NCBI RefSeq assembly: GCF_019443745.1
Contig: NZ_CP050948.1
Coordinates: 3,476,001-3,540,000, forward strand
Length of the DNA stretch: 64,000 bases
Direction of reading: 5' to 3'
Origin: Iamia sp. SCSIO 61187
GTDB taxonomy: Bacteria > Actinomycetota > Acidimicrobiia > Acidimicrobiales > Iamiaceae
Positions 40,760 through 49,333 of this stretch are shown here, one piece after another. The notes beneath the pieces are model-generated. The model searched no databases. It was not told the origin of the DNA and saw only the letters and a program-made list of their open reading frames with translations. Numbering within the stretch: the stretch's first letter is position 1; the number at the start of each line of letters is the position of its first letter. The position numbers and the translations under genes are program-made.

Positions 40760-41952
40760 CAGACGTCGACGAGGGGGGCGTGCTCGGCGAGGTGCGGGAA
40801 GGCGGCCACGACCATGGCGACGAGGGCCTCCGGCGGCCGGGTGAGGGCGTCGGTCGCCGGCAGGCCCAGCTCGGCGTGGTAGCCGGCCATGGTGGCCGAG
40901 ACGGCGTCGTCGTCGAGGTTCTCGTGGTTGATGGTGATGCCGATGACCTTGGTCGTCGGGGCGAAGGTCTCGATGAGGGCGATCTCCGTCGCCGGGTCCG
41001 GCATCGGCACGTCGCCGAAGTCGCCCAGCCGGACCCGTCCCGGTGCGTGCTGGAGCAGCACGGCGTCGGGGCGGGAGCCGCGCAGGATGAACGCCGACGT
41101 CAGGTAGGCCGGGTGGCTGAGCGCCCCCTGGCCCTCGACCACGATCACGTCGGGGCGCTCGGCCTCGAACGCCTCCAGGACCGTGGCCTCGACCTCGCCC
41201 GAGCAGAACTGCGACGGGATGGCGTCGAGGGCGATGCCGTGGCGGCCGCCCTGGATCAGGCCGGTCTGGCCCGTGCTGACGAGGACGGCGCGGATCCCGG
41301 CGTCGTTCAGGGCCCGCACGAGGATCGTGGCCGTGGTGCGCTTGCCGATGGCGCCGTCGGTGCCGAGCACGGCGACGACCGGGCACGTCACCTCGGTGAT
41401 GCGGCCGGTGAACATCCGCAGGTCCTTCTTGTCCCGGGGCCGGCGCACGTCGAAGATCGTCACCCCGGCCGCCGCCGCGGCGGAGGCCAGCTCGGGGTCG
41501 TCGTTGAGGAACTCGTGCAGCCCGTTCACGATGTCCATGCCGAGGGTGATGGCCCCCAGCACGACCGACCGCTCGGCGGGCGAGAGCATGCCGCTCGACG
41601 GGGCCATCCCGAAGATGAAGGCGTCGGGCATGTCGCCCACGGTGGACAGGGCCTTGGCCAGGCTGCGGCAGACGGGGATCCCGTTGGGCTCGTCCCCCAG
41701 GACCGCGCCGGCGTCGGCGCCGGCCCTGGTGCTGTCGATGACCGAGACGATCTCGTAGGCCTCGGAGTGGCGGACGAGGCCGTTGGCGGTCTTGCCGTCG
41801 ATCTCCCCCAGGTTGGCCTCGCAGTAGACGACCGCCGTGGGGCGCCGCTCGGGCGTGGCCTCGGGGCGGGGGGCAGCGACCGGGCCGGTGGCCTCGCGCC
41901 GGTCGCGGGCGGCGCGCGCGACGGACAGGGCGATGACGGGGGCTGGGGGCAT
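40759..41952 (-). CDS. DUF1611/DgcN-family protein
   Basis: The 397-residue product has the DUF1611 N-terminal domain (AVVYCEANLGEIDGKTANGL, FGMAPSSGMLSPAERS). Its C-terminal P-loop-like domain has VAVLGTDGAIGKRTTATILV, VSTGQTGLIQGGRHGIALDA and VVEGQGALSHPAY. DgcN proteins have been described as acting on D-glutamate (N-acetylation), with a racemase or epimerase partner. Here the partner is an Orr-like racemase in direct overlap. ATG 41952 follows GGAGAG. The role is inferred from family and neighbour. Confidence 0.8.
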   Translation of the reverse strand: MPPAPVIALSVARAARDRREATGPVAAPRPEATPERRPTAVVYCEANLGEIDGKTANGLVRHSEAYEIVSVIDSTRAGADAGAVLGDEPNGIPVCRSLAKALSTVGDMPDAFIFGMAPSSGMLSPAERSVVLGAITLGMDIVNGLHEFLNDDPELASAAAAAGVTIFDVRRPRDKKDLRMFTGRITEVTCPVVAVLGTDGAIGKRTTATILVRALNDAGIRAVLVSTGQTGLIQGGRHGIALDAIPSQFCSGEVEATVLEAFEAERPDVIVVEGQGALSHPAYLTSAFILRGSRPDAVLLQHAPGRVRLGDFGDVPMPDPATEIALIETFAPTTKVIGITINHENLDDDAVSATMAGYHAELGLPATDALTRPPEALVAMVVAAFPHLAEHAPLVDV

Positions 41953-42050
41953 GTCTCTCCTCGGAGTGGCTCAGAGGAGGCGACGGGATCTCGCCGGCCG
42001 TGGCGGCCGAGGGTCGAGAGGGTCCCCACTGGGTCAGGTGAGGGGCCAGC

Positions 42051-42788
42051 CTACCCGGCGCCGCTCCTCGGTCGCCGGCCCCGGTCGTAGGCGGGGGCCA
42101 GGTCGAGCAGCTCGGTGACGTCCACCCCGTCGGCGAAGACGTCCACCCGGCCCCGGCGGAAGAGCCGGGCCGGGCCGGTGACCGTCGCCCGTCCCCCGCT
42201 CACCCGGAGCCAGGTGCCCTCGTACAGGGCGAGCACGGGGCAGTCGTTCTCCTCGAGGAACTCCTCGATGCGCTCCTCACGGGTCTCGCCCATGTAGGTC
42301 GAGGCGGGGTCGGTGTCGACGTAGTGCAGGTTGATCTGGAACGGGACCACGCCGAGGGCGTCGAAGCTCGGCGGCCAGCAGATCGGCATGTCGTTGGTGG
42401 TCCGGATGGTGGGGCAGGCCACGTTGGTGCCGGCCGAGGCGCCCATGTAGCGGGTCCGCCCCTCGCGGACGTGGCGCTCGAGCCCGTCGAGGACGCCGAG
42501 CCCGGCCAGGCTGTCGAGGAGCCGGAAGGTGTTCCCGCCGCCGACCATGACGACCTCGGCGTCGAGGATCGCCGCCGCCGGGTCGGCGGCCTCGTGGGCC
42601 GAGGTGGCCTCGATGCCCATGCGCCCGAACGCGTCCCGGGCCCGCTCGGCGTAGGCGTCCCAGTCGGCCAGGGCGAAGGGGACGAAGGTGACCGGCGCCC
42701 CGGCGACGACCTCGACGAAGGCCTCGGCGGCGTGGGCGAACATCTCCTCGCCGTGGTTGCGCGAGTTCGACAGCAGCAGGAGGTCCAA
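42051..42788 (-). CDS. pepE: Peptidase S51 (PepE-type alpha-aspartyl dipeptidase)
   Basis: The 245-residue product has MVGGGNTFRLLDSLAGLG, the nucleophile elbow RYMGASAGTNVACPTI (S118), D133 in TTNDMPI and H155 in FQINLHYVD, matching the Ser-Asp-His set of E. coli PepE. It cleaves N-terminal aspartyl dipeptides in the cytoplasm. The likely start is TTG 42788, 6 nt from a TAGGGT -10 box, which would be leaderless. It lies 98 bp upstream of the DUF1611-racemase pair, fitting an amino-acid salvage theme. Confidence 0.88.
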   Translation of the reverse strand: MDLLLLSNSRNHGEEMFAHAAEAFVEVVAGAPVTFVPFALADWDAYAERARDAFGRMGIEATSAHEAADPAAAILDAEVVMVGGGNTFRLLDSLAGLGVLDGLERHVREGRTRYMGASAGTNVACPTIRTTNDMPICWPPSFDALGVVPFQINLHYVDTDPASTYMGETREERIEEFLEENDCPVLALYEGTWLRVSGGRATVTGPARLFRRGRVDVFADGVDVTELLDLAPAYDRGRRPRSGAG

Positions 42789-42794
42789 GGCGCC

Positions 42795-42800
42795 ACCCTA
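42795..42800 (-). promoter_or_regulatory. Putative leaderless -10 element for pepE
   Basis: TAGGGT on the minus strand, 6 nt before a TTG start. Confidence 0.4.
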
Positions 42801-42904
42801 CGGCCGACGCCAGGCGTCGGACCGTCCCGGCGTCGTGTCGGACGACGTTCGCCCGTCCTCGAACAGCACCGTCGGGAACGCTTCTCCTGGGCCATCATCA
42901 CGTC

Positions 42905-43834
42905 ATGGCGACCCTTCGTGTGGCGACGTGCCAGTTCCCCGTGAGCTCCGACGTCGACGCGAACCACGCCTGGGTTCGTCGCCAGATCGAGACGGCGGTC
43001 GAGCGCGGAGCTGACGTGGCGCACTTCCCGGAGGGGGCGCTGTCGGGCTACGCGGGAACAGACTTCGCGTCCTTCGACGGCTTCGAGTGGGACCGGCTGC
43101 GCGACGCCGCCGATCAGGTGCGAGCTCTGGCGAGACAGCTCGGCGTCTGGGTGGTCGTCGGGTCCGCGCACCGTCTGAGACCGCCACACAAGCCGCACAA
43201 CAGCGTCTATGTGATCAACGGCGCCGGCGACGTCGTCGATCGCTACGACAAGCGGTTCTGCTCGGGAGACCCAGACGGACGTTCGGGCGACCTCGCCCAC
43301 TACGCCCCCGGCGACCACCACTCCACCTGGGACATCAACGGCATCACATGCGGTGCCCTGATCTGTCACGACTACCGGTACCCGGAGCTGTACCGCGCGT
43401 ACAAGCGGCATGGCGTCGACGTGGTGTTCCACTCCTTCCACGCGGCCAACGCTCCTCGTGAGCAGGTCGAGGCCATCGGCGCCGCGATCGGACCGGCACT
43501 CAGGACGCTCAACCCCGCACCGACCTTCACCTATCCGGGCCTCACGATGCCGGCGACGATGACGGCCGCCGCGGCGTCGAGTCACGTCTGGATCAGCTGC
43601 TCGAACTCCTCGGCGCGCGAGAGCATGTGGCCGGCCTTCTTCCTCAGAGCGGACGGCATCACCATCGGGCGACTGCGCCGCAACGCACCCGGCGTCCTCG
43701 TCTCGACCGTGGACACCGAGCAGGAGATCTACGACTCGACGGCTTCGTGGCGAGATCGAGCCATGGAGGGCTTCCTCCACAGCGGCACCCTCCCCCGCGA
43801 CGACGATCGGTCGGCGAACCGGACGGCCCTGTAG
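42905..43834 (+). CDS. Carbon-nitrogen hydrolase (nitrilase superfamily)
   Basis: The 309-residue product has the complete Glu-Lys-Cys triad: AHFPEGALSGYAG (E43), VVDRYDKRFCSGD (K116) and ALICHDYRYPELY (C154). It is an amidase or carbamoylase-type enzyme of unknown substrate. Codon use differs from its neighbours, with more T- and A-ending codons and a lower GC content by eye, which suggests recent transfer. It diverges from pepE and is followed by a 237-bp gap. Confidence 0.87.
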   Translation: MATLRVATCQFPVSSDVDANHAWVRRQIETAVERGADVAHFPEGALSGYAGTDFASFDGFEWDRLRDAADQVRALARQLGVWVVVGSAHRLRPPHKPHNSVYVINGAGDVVDRYDKRFCSGDPDGRSGDLAHYAPGDHHSTWDINGITCGALICHDYRYPELYRAYKRHGVDVVFHSFHAANAPREQVEAIGAAIGPALRTLNPAPTFTYPGLTMPATMTAAAASSHVWISCSNSSARESMWPAFFLRADGITIGRLRRNAPGVLVSTVDTEQEIYDSTASWRDRAMEGFLHSGTLPRDDDRSANRTAL

Positions 43835-43877
43835 GGAACGGCGCCTCGGATGCGGCGTGCGTCCCCGTAGCACCGGC

Positions 43878-43900
43878 TCGGGGTCGGGGTCGGGGTCGGG
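43878..43900 (+). repeat. Short tandem repeat of TCGGGG
   Basis: About 3.8 copies of the 6-mer TCGGGG lie in the 237-bp gap between the nitrilase-family and DUF222-HNH genes. Nothing else is recognised in that gap except the promoter before the HNH gene. Confidence 0.7.
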
Positions 43901-44037
43901 CGAGTGTGAGCGTGCGGCCCTCCTGAGTGCCGACCTTGACCCGTCGGCGATGGGGCACGTGCGCCATCGATCCCGGCGTGTCCCGGATGGGGTGCTGGTT
44001 CACCCCGAACCCTTGTGGGGACTGGGTTTGCGTCGGC

Positions 44038-44064
44038 TTGACTGTCACACCCCTGGCGTAGGGT
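44038..44064 (+). promoter_or_regulatory. Putative promoter for the DUF222-HNH gene
   Basis: TTGACT (44038-44043) and TAGGGT (44059-44064) are spaced 15 bp apart, and the -10 lies 7 nt from ATG 44072. The spacing is short but the boxes are good; the transcript is probably leaderless. Confidence 0.5.
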
Positions 44065-44071
44065 CGGGGGC

Positions 44072-45406
44072 ATGGAGACGGTGTGCGATCCGACGAGGGC
44101 GGAGGCGCTCGCGGCTGCCATCGCGGCGGTCGACACCCTCCAGCGGGTCGGGGTGGCCCCGGACGATGTCGCCGAGGCCCGGGAGCTGACCGTCGGGGTG
44201 GAGACCCTGGGCCGCAAGGTCCAGTCCGTCCAGATCGACGTCGTGGCCGAGATCGAGCGCAGCGGGTTCCATGCCGGCGACGGGCATGCGTCGGCCAAGG
44301 TGATGGTCCGCCATCACGCCAACCTCTCGACCCGTGAGGCGGCCCGGCGGGCCGCGTGTGCCAAGGCCCTCCGGTCCCTGCCGACGGTGCACCAGGCGTT
44401 CGCGGAGGGGGCGATCGGTCGGTGCCAGGTCGAGCGGATCGCTCGCGCTCATGCCAACCCGCGGGTCCGGGATGCGGTGGAGGCCAACGAGGCCTCCTTC
44501 GCCACCGAAGCCCAGACCAACACGTACCGGGTCTTCGATCAGAAGGTCCGGGAGTGGGTGAGCCTCGTCGACGAGGACGGCACCCGCGACCGCGACCAGG
44601 CCGCCCACGACAAGCGTGACGCCCGGTTGCACCAGAACTTCGACGGCGGCTGGGAGATCACCGGGCGGTGTGGTTCGTTGGTCGGGGCCGAGCTGTGGTC
44701 GATCTTCCAGGCCCAGCTCAAGGCCGAGACCCTCGCTGATTGGGACAAGGCCCGCGCCGAGCACGGCGACGCCGCCACCCCCGCCGACCTGCCCCGCACC
44801 GACGCCCAGCGCCGCTTCGACGCCCTCGAGGAGATCTTCCGCTCCGCCGCCGCCCACCACGCATCTGAGGGCGGGTCCCAGGTGGTCACCAACGTGGTCA
44901 TCGACCAACCCACCTTCGAACACATCGCCGCCCGCCTCGCCGGCATCGACCCCACCCCCGTCGACGACGCCCGGGCCACCTTCCCCGCTGCGGGGCGGCG
45001 GTGCTCCACCCTCGACGGCAACCCCATCGAGCCCACCGCCGCCGTCGCCGCCGCATTGATCGGCCACGTGCGGCGGGTGGTGGTCGGCTCCGACTCGGTC
45101 GTGATCGACCTCGGCCGCAAGAGCCGCCTCTTCACCGGCCCCGCCGCCCTGGCCGTCAAGCTCTCATCGACCACCTGCTACTGGCCCGGCTGCCACGTCC
45201 CGGTCACCGACTGCCAAAGCGACCACCTCACCCCCTGGAGCGACCAGGGAGGACGCAACGGAGACGGTGGCGGGAGTACCAACCCCCGCAACGGGGGACC
45301 CGCCTGCGGGAGGCACAACCGACTCCGCACCCACGGCTACACCACCTGGCGCGACCCCACCGGCACCTGGCACATCACCAGACCCGACGGCACCGAGATC
45401 ACCTGA
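44072..45406 (+). CDS. DUF222 and HNH-endonuclease protein (13E12 repeat family)
   Basis: The 444-residue product has an N-terminal DUF222 domain (VETLGRKVQSVQIDVVAEIE, SAKVMVRHHANLSTREAARR, to about residue 280). A C-terminal HNH nuclease has CYWPGCHVPVTDCQSDHLTP and NGGPACGRHNRLRTHGY with zinc-binding Cys and His. The family occurs in many copies in actinobacterial genomes and its function is unclear; some copies host mobile introns or behave as selfish genes. The last 8 bp overlap the convergent DUF2817 gene. Confidence 0.9.
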   Translation: METVCDPTRAEALAAAIAAVDTLQRVGVAPDDVAEARELTVGVETLGRKVQSVQIDVVAEIERSGFHAGDGHASAKVMVRHHANLSTREAARRAACAKALRSLPTVHQAFAEGAIGRCQVERIARAHANPRVRDAVEANEASFATEAQTNTYRVFDQKVREWVSLVDEDGTRDRDQAAHDKRDARLHQNFDGGWEITGRCGSLVGAELWSIFQAQLKAETLADWDKARAEHGDAATPADLPRTDAQRRFDALEEIFRSAAAHHASEGGSQVVTNVVIDQPTFEHIAARLAGIDPTPVDDARATFPAAGRRCSTLDGNPIEPTAAVAAALIGHVRRVVVGSDSVVIDLGRKSRLFTGPAALAVKLSSTTCYWPGCHVPVTDCQSDHLTPWSDQGGRNGDGGGSTNPRNGGPACGRHNRLRTHGYTTWRDPTGTWHITRPDGTEIT

Positions 45407-46496
45407 CCCCGACCGGGCCCGAGCCCTGGCGGCGCTCGACGCCGTCGAGGGTGGTGTGGACCGCGGCGAGGACCTGGTCGGCGACATCGGTGCGCCAGCC
45501 CGGGTCGTCGACGAAGAAGAAGTCCCGCACCTGCTGGCGGATGCGCCGCCCGACCTCCGACGACGGGTCGCCGTGGTGGTGGAGCCAGTTGTCGGCCCGG
45601 AACACCGACACCCCCTCGGTCGGCTCGTGGGTGCCGACCTCCAGCACGAACGTGGCCGTGGCCAGCCGCCCGGCGGCCCACTCGTCGAGGCCGGGGCCCA
45701 TGAGGCCGTGGTCGACCGATCCGGTGCGATCGGCGCGGTAGATGTGCTCGGGGAACCAGGCCGCCCCTGCCTCGGCCGCCGGCTCGGCGGCATCGGCCGT
45801 CTGGAAGACGGTCAACCGGCCGAGGGGGCCGAGCCCGGTGTGGACGTCGATGGCCACCGCCTCCTCCGCACCGGCCAGCTCGCGGTCCCAGATCTGCTCG
45901 AGCGTCCGCCGGGACCAGCTCGCCCCCTGACCGCCGTACTGCACGCCCCGGGGGTGGCTGTACTGGCCGCCGCTGATCGTCCGGAATGCGACGTCGTCGC
46001 CGACCTCGGACCAGAACGCCATCAGGTCCCCGAGGAAGGACCGATCGTCGGGGTCGAGCTCGGTGGGGTTGAGGATGGGGTCGACGTCGGCGTAGCGCGG
46101 GTTCTCGGGCAGGTCGGCGTAGTCGACGAAGTTGCGGTTGACGTCGATGTTCTCGTGGTCGACCCGCCGGGACCAGGCGAACCCGTAGGGGTTGACGGCG
46201 TGGACGAGCACGACGGCGACGTCGTCGGGCAGGGCGGCCAGGCGGCCCGAGCCGAGCAGGAGCTGCTGCACCCCGTTGCCGGCGTGGCCCTCGACCCCGT
46301 GGAGGCCCGACGACACCAGCACGACGGCGCGGGCGGCGCCGATCGGGGCGCCGAAGCGGGCCGTGTCGGCCGAGAGGGGCTCGCCGTCGGGACCGGGGCG
46401 GGGGTGCAGGTACGAGGCGAGCACGGCCCCCGCCTCCTCGGCGGCGGACAGCAGCTGGGCGCGGGACGTGGCGAGGTCGGCGGCAGGAGGGATCAC
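45399..46496 (-). CDS. DUF2817 (M14-like zinc carboxypeptidase) protein
   Basis: The 365-residue product has VSSGLHGVEGHAGNGVQQL (metal His and Glu), HENIDVNRNFVDY and AIDVHTGLGPLG (metal His), as in DUF2817 members of the M14 peptidase clan. It probably removes amino acids or acyl groups from peptides or amides in the cytoplasm; no signal peptide is seen. GTG 46496 overlaps the amidohydrolase stop (GTGA). It is third in an operon of enolase-superfamily protein, amidohydrolase and this peptidase, divergent from an RpiR regulator. Confidence 0.82.
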   Translation of the reverse strand: MIPPAADLATSRAQLLSAAEEAGAVLASYLHPRPGPDGEPLSADTARFGAPIGAARAVVLVSSGLHGVEGHAGNGVQQLLLGSGRLAALPDDVAVVLVHAVNPYGFAWSRRVDHENIDVNRNFVDYADLPENPRYADVDPILNPTELDPDDRSFLGDLMAFWSEVGDDVAFRTISGGQYSHPRGVQYGGQGASWSRRTLEQIWDRELAGAEEAVAIDVHTGLGPLGRLTVFQTADAAEPAAEAGAAWFPEHIYRADRTGSVDHGLMGPGLDEWAAGRLATATFVLEVGTHEPTEGVSVFRADNWLHHHGDPSSEVGRRIRQQVRDFFFVDDPGWRTDVADQVLAAVHTTLDGVERRQGSGPVGVR

Positions 46497-48097
46497 GGGA
46501 GCAGCTCCGGGTGGTCGGGGTGGCGGTGGTGGACGGTGCCGGCGACGACCGTCGCCAGGACCCGGGTGGAGGCGATCGTCCCGGCGGGGACGACGGTGGG
46601 ATCGCGGTCGAGGACGACGAGGTCGGCCCGCCGGCCGGGGGCGATGGAGCCGAACTCGTCCTCGGTCCGGCGGGCCCGGGCGCCGCCGCGCGTGTGGAGG
46701 GCGAGGGCCTCGGCGCCGGTCAGCGCCTGCTCGGGCGCGATCCGGCGGTCGACGGCAGCGTGCATGGCGGCGAGGACGTCGGTGGCCTCGATCGGGGCGT
46801 CAGAGGAGCCGGCGACGGCCACACCCGCGTCGAGGAGGCGGCGGAAGGGGTACGTCCGGCCCAGCCGCTCCGGTCCGATCCGACGGGCCAGCCAGTGGGA
46901 CTCGCTGCGCAGGCTGATGGGCTGGACCACGGCGGTGACGCCGACCTCGGCCATCTGCTCGACGGTGGCGTCGTCGAGGACCGAGGCGTGCTCGACGCGG
47001 TGGCGGTGCGGACCCGGGTGGGCGGCGACCACCTCGGCGAGGACGGCGACGGCGTCGCGGGTGGCGCGGTCCCCGATGGCGTGGATGCACACCTGGAGCC
47101 CGGCGAGGTGGGCGGCCTCGACCCGCCGCCGGGCCTCGGCGGGGGCGAGCGTCGGCAGCCCCGTGACGTCGTGGTCGGCGTAGGGCTGGTGCATGCAGGC
47201 GGTGCGCCCGCCGAGGGTGCCGTCGAGGAAGAGCTTGACGGCGTCGAGGCGGCGTCCGGCCCCGGGCCGGTGCAGGGGGCGGGCCCGCATCTGCTCGACG
47301 TCGGCGACGTCGGGGGTGATGAGGATCGTCTGCACGTCGAACGGCACCCGGTCGACGAGGGCCGACCAGCCGACCGCCTCGAGGGCACCGGCGTCACCCG
47401 ACGGGCCCTCGGCGGTGGTCTGGCACATGGCCGAGATCGCCGTCACGCCCTGGGCCAGCAGGCGATCTCGCCACGCCACCAGCCCGGCCTCCAGCTCCTC
47501 GAAGGTGACGTCGGGCATCAGCCCGAGCAGGGGGGCGACCGCCGTCTCGCGCACGAGCCCCGTCGGGCCCGTGGCGTCGCGGACCACCTCGCCGCCGGCC
47601 GGGTCCGACCCGGGCCGGTCGTAGCTCACGGCGGCCAGGGCGGCCGAGGAGGCCACGGCGTGGTGCCCGTCGCGCCGCAGGAGCACGACGGCTCGGCCGG
47701 CGGCGGCGGCGTCGAGCTCGGCCGCGGTGGGGAGGCGGCGCTCGGCGAGCCTCTCGTCGTCGAGCTGGAAGCCGACGATCGTCCGGTCGGGGGCGGTGGC
47801 CCGGGCCTGGTCGGCGACGGCGTCGAGGACGTCGGCGAGGGTGCCGGCGCGGTCGAGCACCAGGCTCGTCTCGAAGACGCACATCACGAGCGGGTGGAGG
47901 TGGGCGTCGACGAAGCCGGGCGCCAGGACCCGCCCGTCGAGGTCGACGACCTCGGCGTCCGAGGGCAGCGCCGCCGTGCACCGGTCCTCGGGCCCGACGG
48001 CGACGATGCGGCCGTCGGCCACGGCCACGGCGGTGCCCGGTGGCGTGGGCTCGGGGGCGAGGACCGTCGCGCCGCGGTAGATCCGAGCCGTCGTCAC
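46493..48097 (-). CDS. Amidohydrolase-family metal-dependent hydrolase (YtcJ-like)
   Basis: The 534-residue product has the D-aminoacylase/YtcJ layout: strand-1 metal motif LAPGFVDAHLHPLV, the lysine block LDAVKLFLDGTLGGRTACMH, LQVCIHAIGDRATRDAV and RHRVEHASVLDD histidines, AVAGSSDAPIEATD, and the C-terminal beta-sandwich GSIAPGRRADLVVLDRDPT. It hydrolyses an amide or cyclic amide of unknown identity. GTG 48097 overlaps the stop of the enolase-superfamily gene, and its own stop overlaps the DUF2817 start. Confidence 0.87.
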   Translation of the reverse strand: MTTARIYRGATVLAPEPTPPGTAVAVADGRIVAVGPEDRCTAALPSDAEVVDLDGRVLAPGFVDAHLHPLVMCVFETSLVLDRAGTLADVLDAVADQARATAPDRTIVGFQLDDERLAERRLPTAAELDAAAAGRAVVLLRRDGHHAVASSAALAAVSYDRPGSDPAGGEVVRDATGPTGLVRETAVAPLLGLMPDVTFEELEAGLVAWRDRLLAQGVTAISAMCQTTAEGPSGDAGALEAVGWSALVDRVPFDVQTILITPDVADVEQMRARPLHRPGAGRRLDAVKLFLDGTLGGRTACMHQPYADHDVTGLPTLAPAEARRRVEAAHLAGLQVCIHAIGDRATRDAVAVLAEVVAAHPGPHRHRVEHASVLDDATVEQMAEVGVTAVVQPISLRSESHWLARRIGPERLGRTYPFRRLLDAGVAVAGSSDAPIEATDVLAAMHAAVDRRIAPEQALTGAEALALHTRGGARARRTEDEFGSIAPGRRADLVVLDRDPTVVPAGTIASTRVLATVVAGTVHHRHPDHPELLP

Positions 48098-49314
48098 CGG
48101 GCGACGACCACCGGCGGGGCGACGAGGTGGTCGTCGAGGGCGTCGCGGTCGACCTCGATCCCCCACCCGGGCCCGCCGGGCAGGACCAGCTCGCCGTGGT
48201 CGACCCGGTAGCGCTCGGTGACGAGGTGCTCGTCGAACATGACGTCGCCGGCGAGCTCCACGGCGTGGCCGAGGCGGTCGAACCGGGCGGCGGCGACGTG
48301 GGCGTGGGTGGCGGTGCCGATGCCGAGGGGCTGGTTGTGGATGATGGTGCCCATCCCCCGCGCCGCGGCGTAGTCGATCGCCCGCAGGGCCCCGGTGACC
48401 CCGCCCGGCCTCTCGCCGTTCACGCCCACCACGCCGCACCCCCCGGCGTCGATCAGGGCGACCAGGTCGCCCATGGAGAAGAACCCCTCGTGGAGGAAGA
48501 GCGGGATGTCGGTGCGGCGGGCCACCTCGGCCATCCCGATCAGGTCCCCGAGCGGCAGCGGCTGCTCGGCCCCGTCGATCCCGAACGGCTCGAGCAGGCG
48601 CAGGACTCGGACGGCCCCGGCGGCGGTGTAGGCCTGGTTGAAGTCGACCCGGATCCGTAGCCCGGACCCGCAGCGCTCGCGGACGGCGGCGATGACGTCG
48701 CGGTCGGCCTCGGGGCCCTCGCCCAGCTTGATCCGCACGGTGCCGTAGCCGGCCCGCTGGTAGCCGTGGCAGAGCCCGGCCACCCCCTCGGGCGAGCCGA
48801 GGGGGACCAGGCCGCACAGCGGGATGCGATCGACCGTCGCACCACCGATCAGGTCGTGCACCGGGCAGTCCCGCTGGCGGGCCGCCAGGTCGTGGCAGGC
48901 CGTGTCGACCAGGCCCTTGGCCATCTCGTTGCGGGCCACGTTGCGGTCGAACCGGGCCGCCAGCGCCTGCACGGCGACGGGTCGGGAGCCCAGGACGTAG
49001 CGAGCGAGGTGGTGCTCGATGGCCGAGGCCATGTCGAGGTTCGACACCCCGCTCTCCGGCAGCCACACGTAGGCCTCACCCCACCCCTCCCGCCCGGCCC
49101 CGTCGACGAGGCGGCAGAAGAGGAAGTCGGCCTCGAGCCACGCCTCCTCGGTGGGGATGGCCATGCCCAGGCCGTTGTCGCTCTCGGCCATGGCCCCGCG
49201 CGCCAGCTCGGATAGGGGGACGCGCGCCGCGAACAGCTCGACCCGTGCGACCCGCTCGTCGCCCTGCTCCCCCGCCCGTTCCCCCGCCGCTCCATCCTGT
49301 AACAGATCATCCAC
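48094..49314 (-). CDS. Enolase-superfamily (mandelate racemase/muconate cycloisomerase-like) protein
   Basis: The product has a capping domain and a barrel with YGTVRIKLGEGPEAD (RxK), RVDFNQAY (metal Asp), GAEQPLPLG (metal Glu), LFLHEGFFS (metal Glu), VNGERPGGVTGALRA and GTIIHNQPLGIGTATHAHVA (strand-7 His). Compared by eye with mandelate racemase, the strand-6 Asp of the Asp-His dyad is Asn and no strand-6 Lys is present. It may be a dehydratase or epimerase. The start is uncertain: GTG 49314 (406 aa) is the best of few options and falls within the TGTAAC repeat region. Confidence 0.78.
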   Translation of the reverse strand: MDDLLQDGAAGERAGEQGDERVARVELFAARVPLSELARGAMAESDNGLGMAIPTEEAWLEADFLFCRLVDGAGREGWGEAYVWLPESGVSNLDMASAIEHHLARYVLGSRPVAVQALAARFDRNVARNEMAKGLVDTACHDLAARQRDCPVHDLIGGATVDRIPLCGLVPLGSPEGVAGLCHGYQRAGYGTVRIKLGEGPEADRDVIAAVRERCGSGLRIRVDFNQAYTAAGAVRVLRLLEPFGIDGAEQPLPLGDLIGMAEVARRTDIPLFLHEGFFSMGDLVALIDAGGCGVVGVNGERPGGVTGALRAIDYAAARGMGTIIHNQPLGIGTATHAHVAAARFDRLGHAVELAGDVMFDEHLVTERYRVDHGELVLPGGPGWGIEVDRDALDDHLVAPPVVVAR

Positions 49315-49330
49315 GGCTTGTAACGTAACG
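49298..49330. promoter_or_regulatory. TGTAAC repeats between the RpiR gene and its divergent operon
   Basis: TGTAAC occurs at 49298-49303 and 49319-49324, 21 bp apart (two helical turns), and a further GTAACG follows at 49325-49330. The block is AT-rich for this genome and lies just before the regulator ATG, a plausible RpiR operator controlling both directions. Confidence 0.5.
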
Positions 49331-49333
49331 CAC

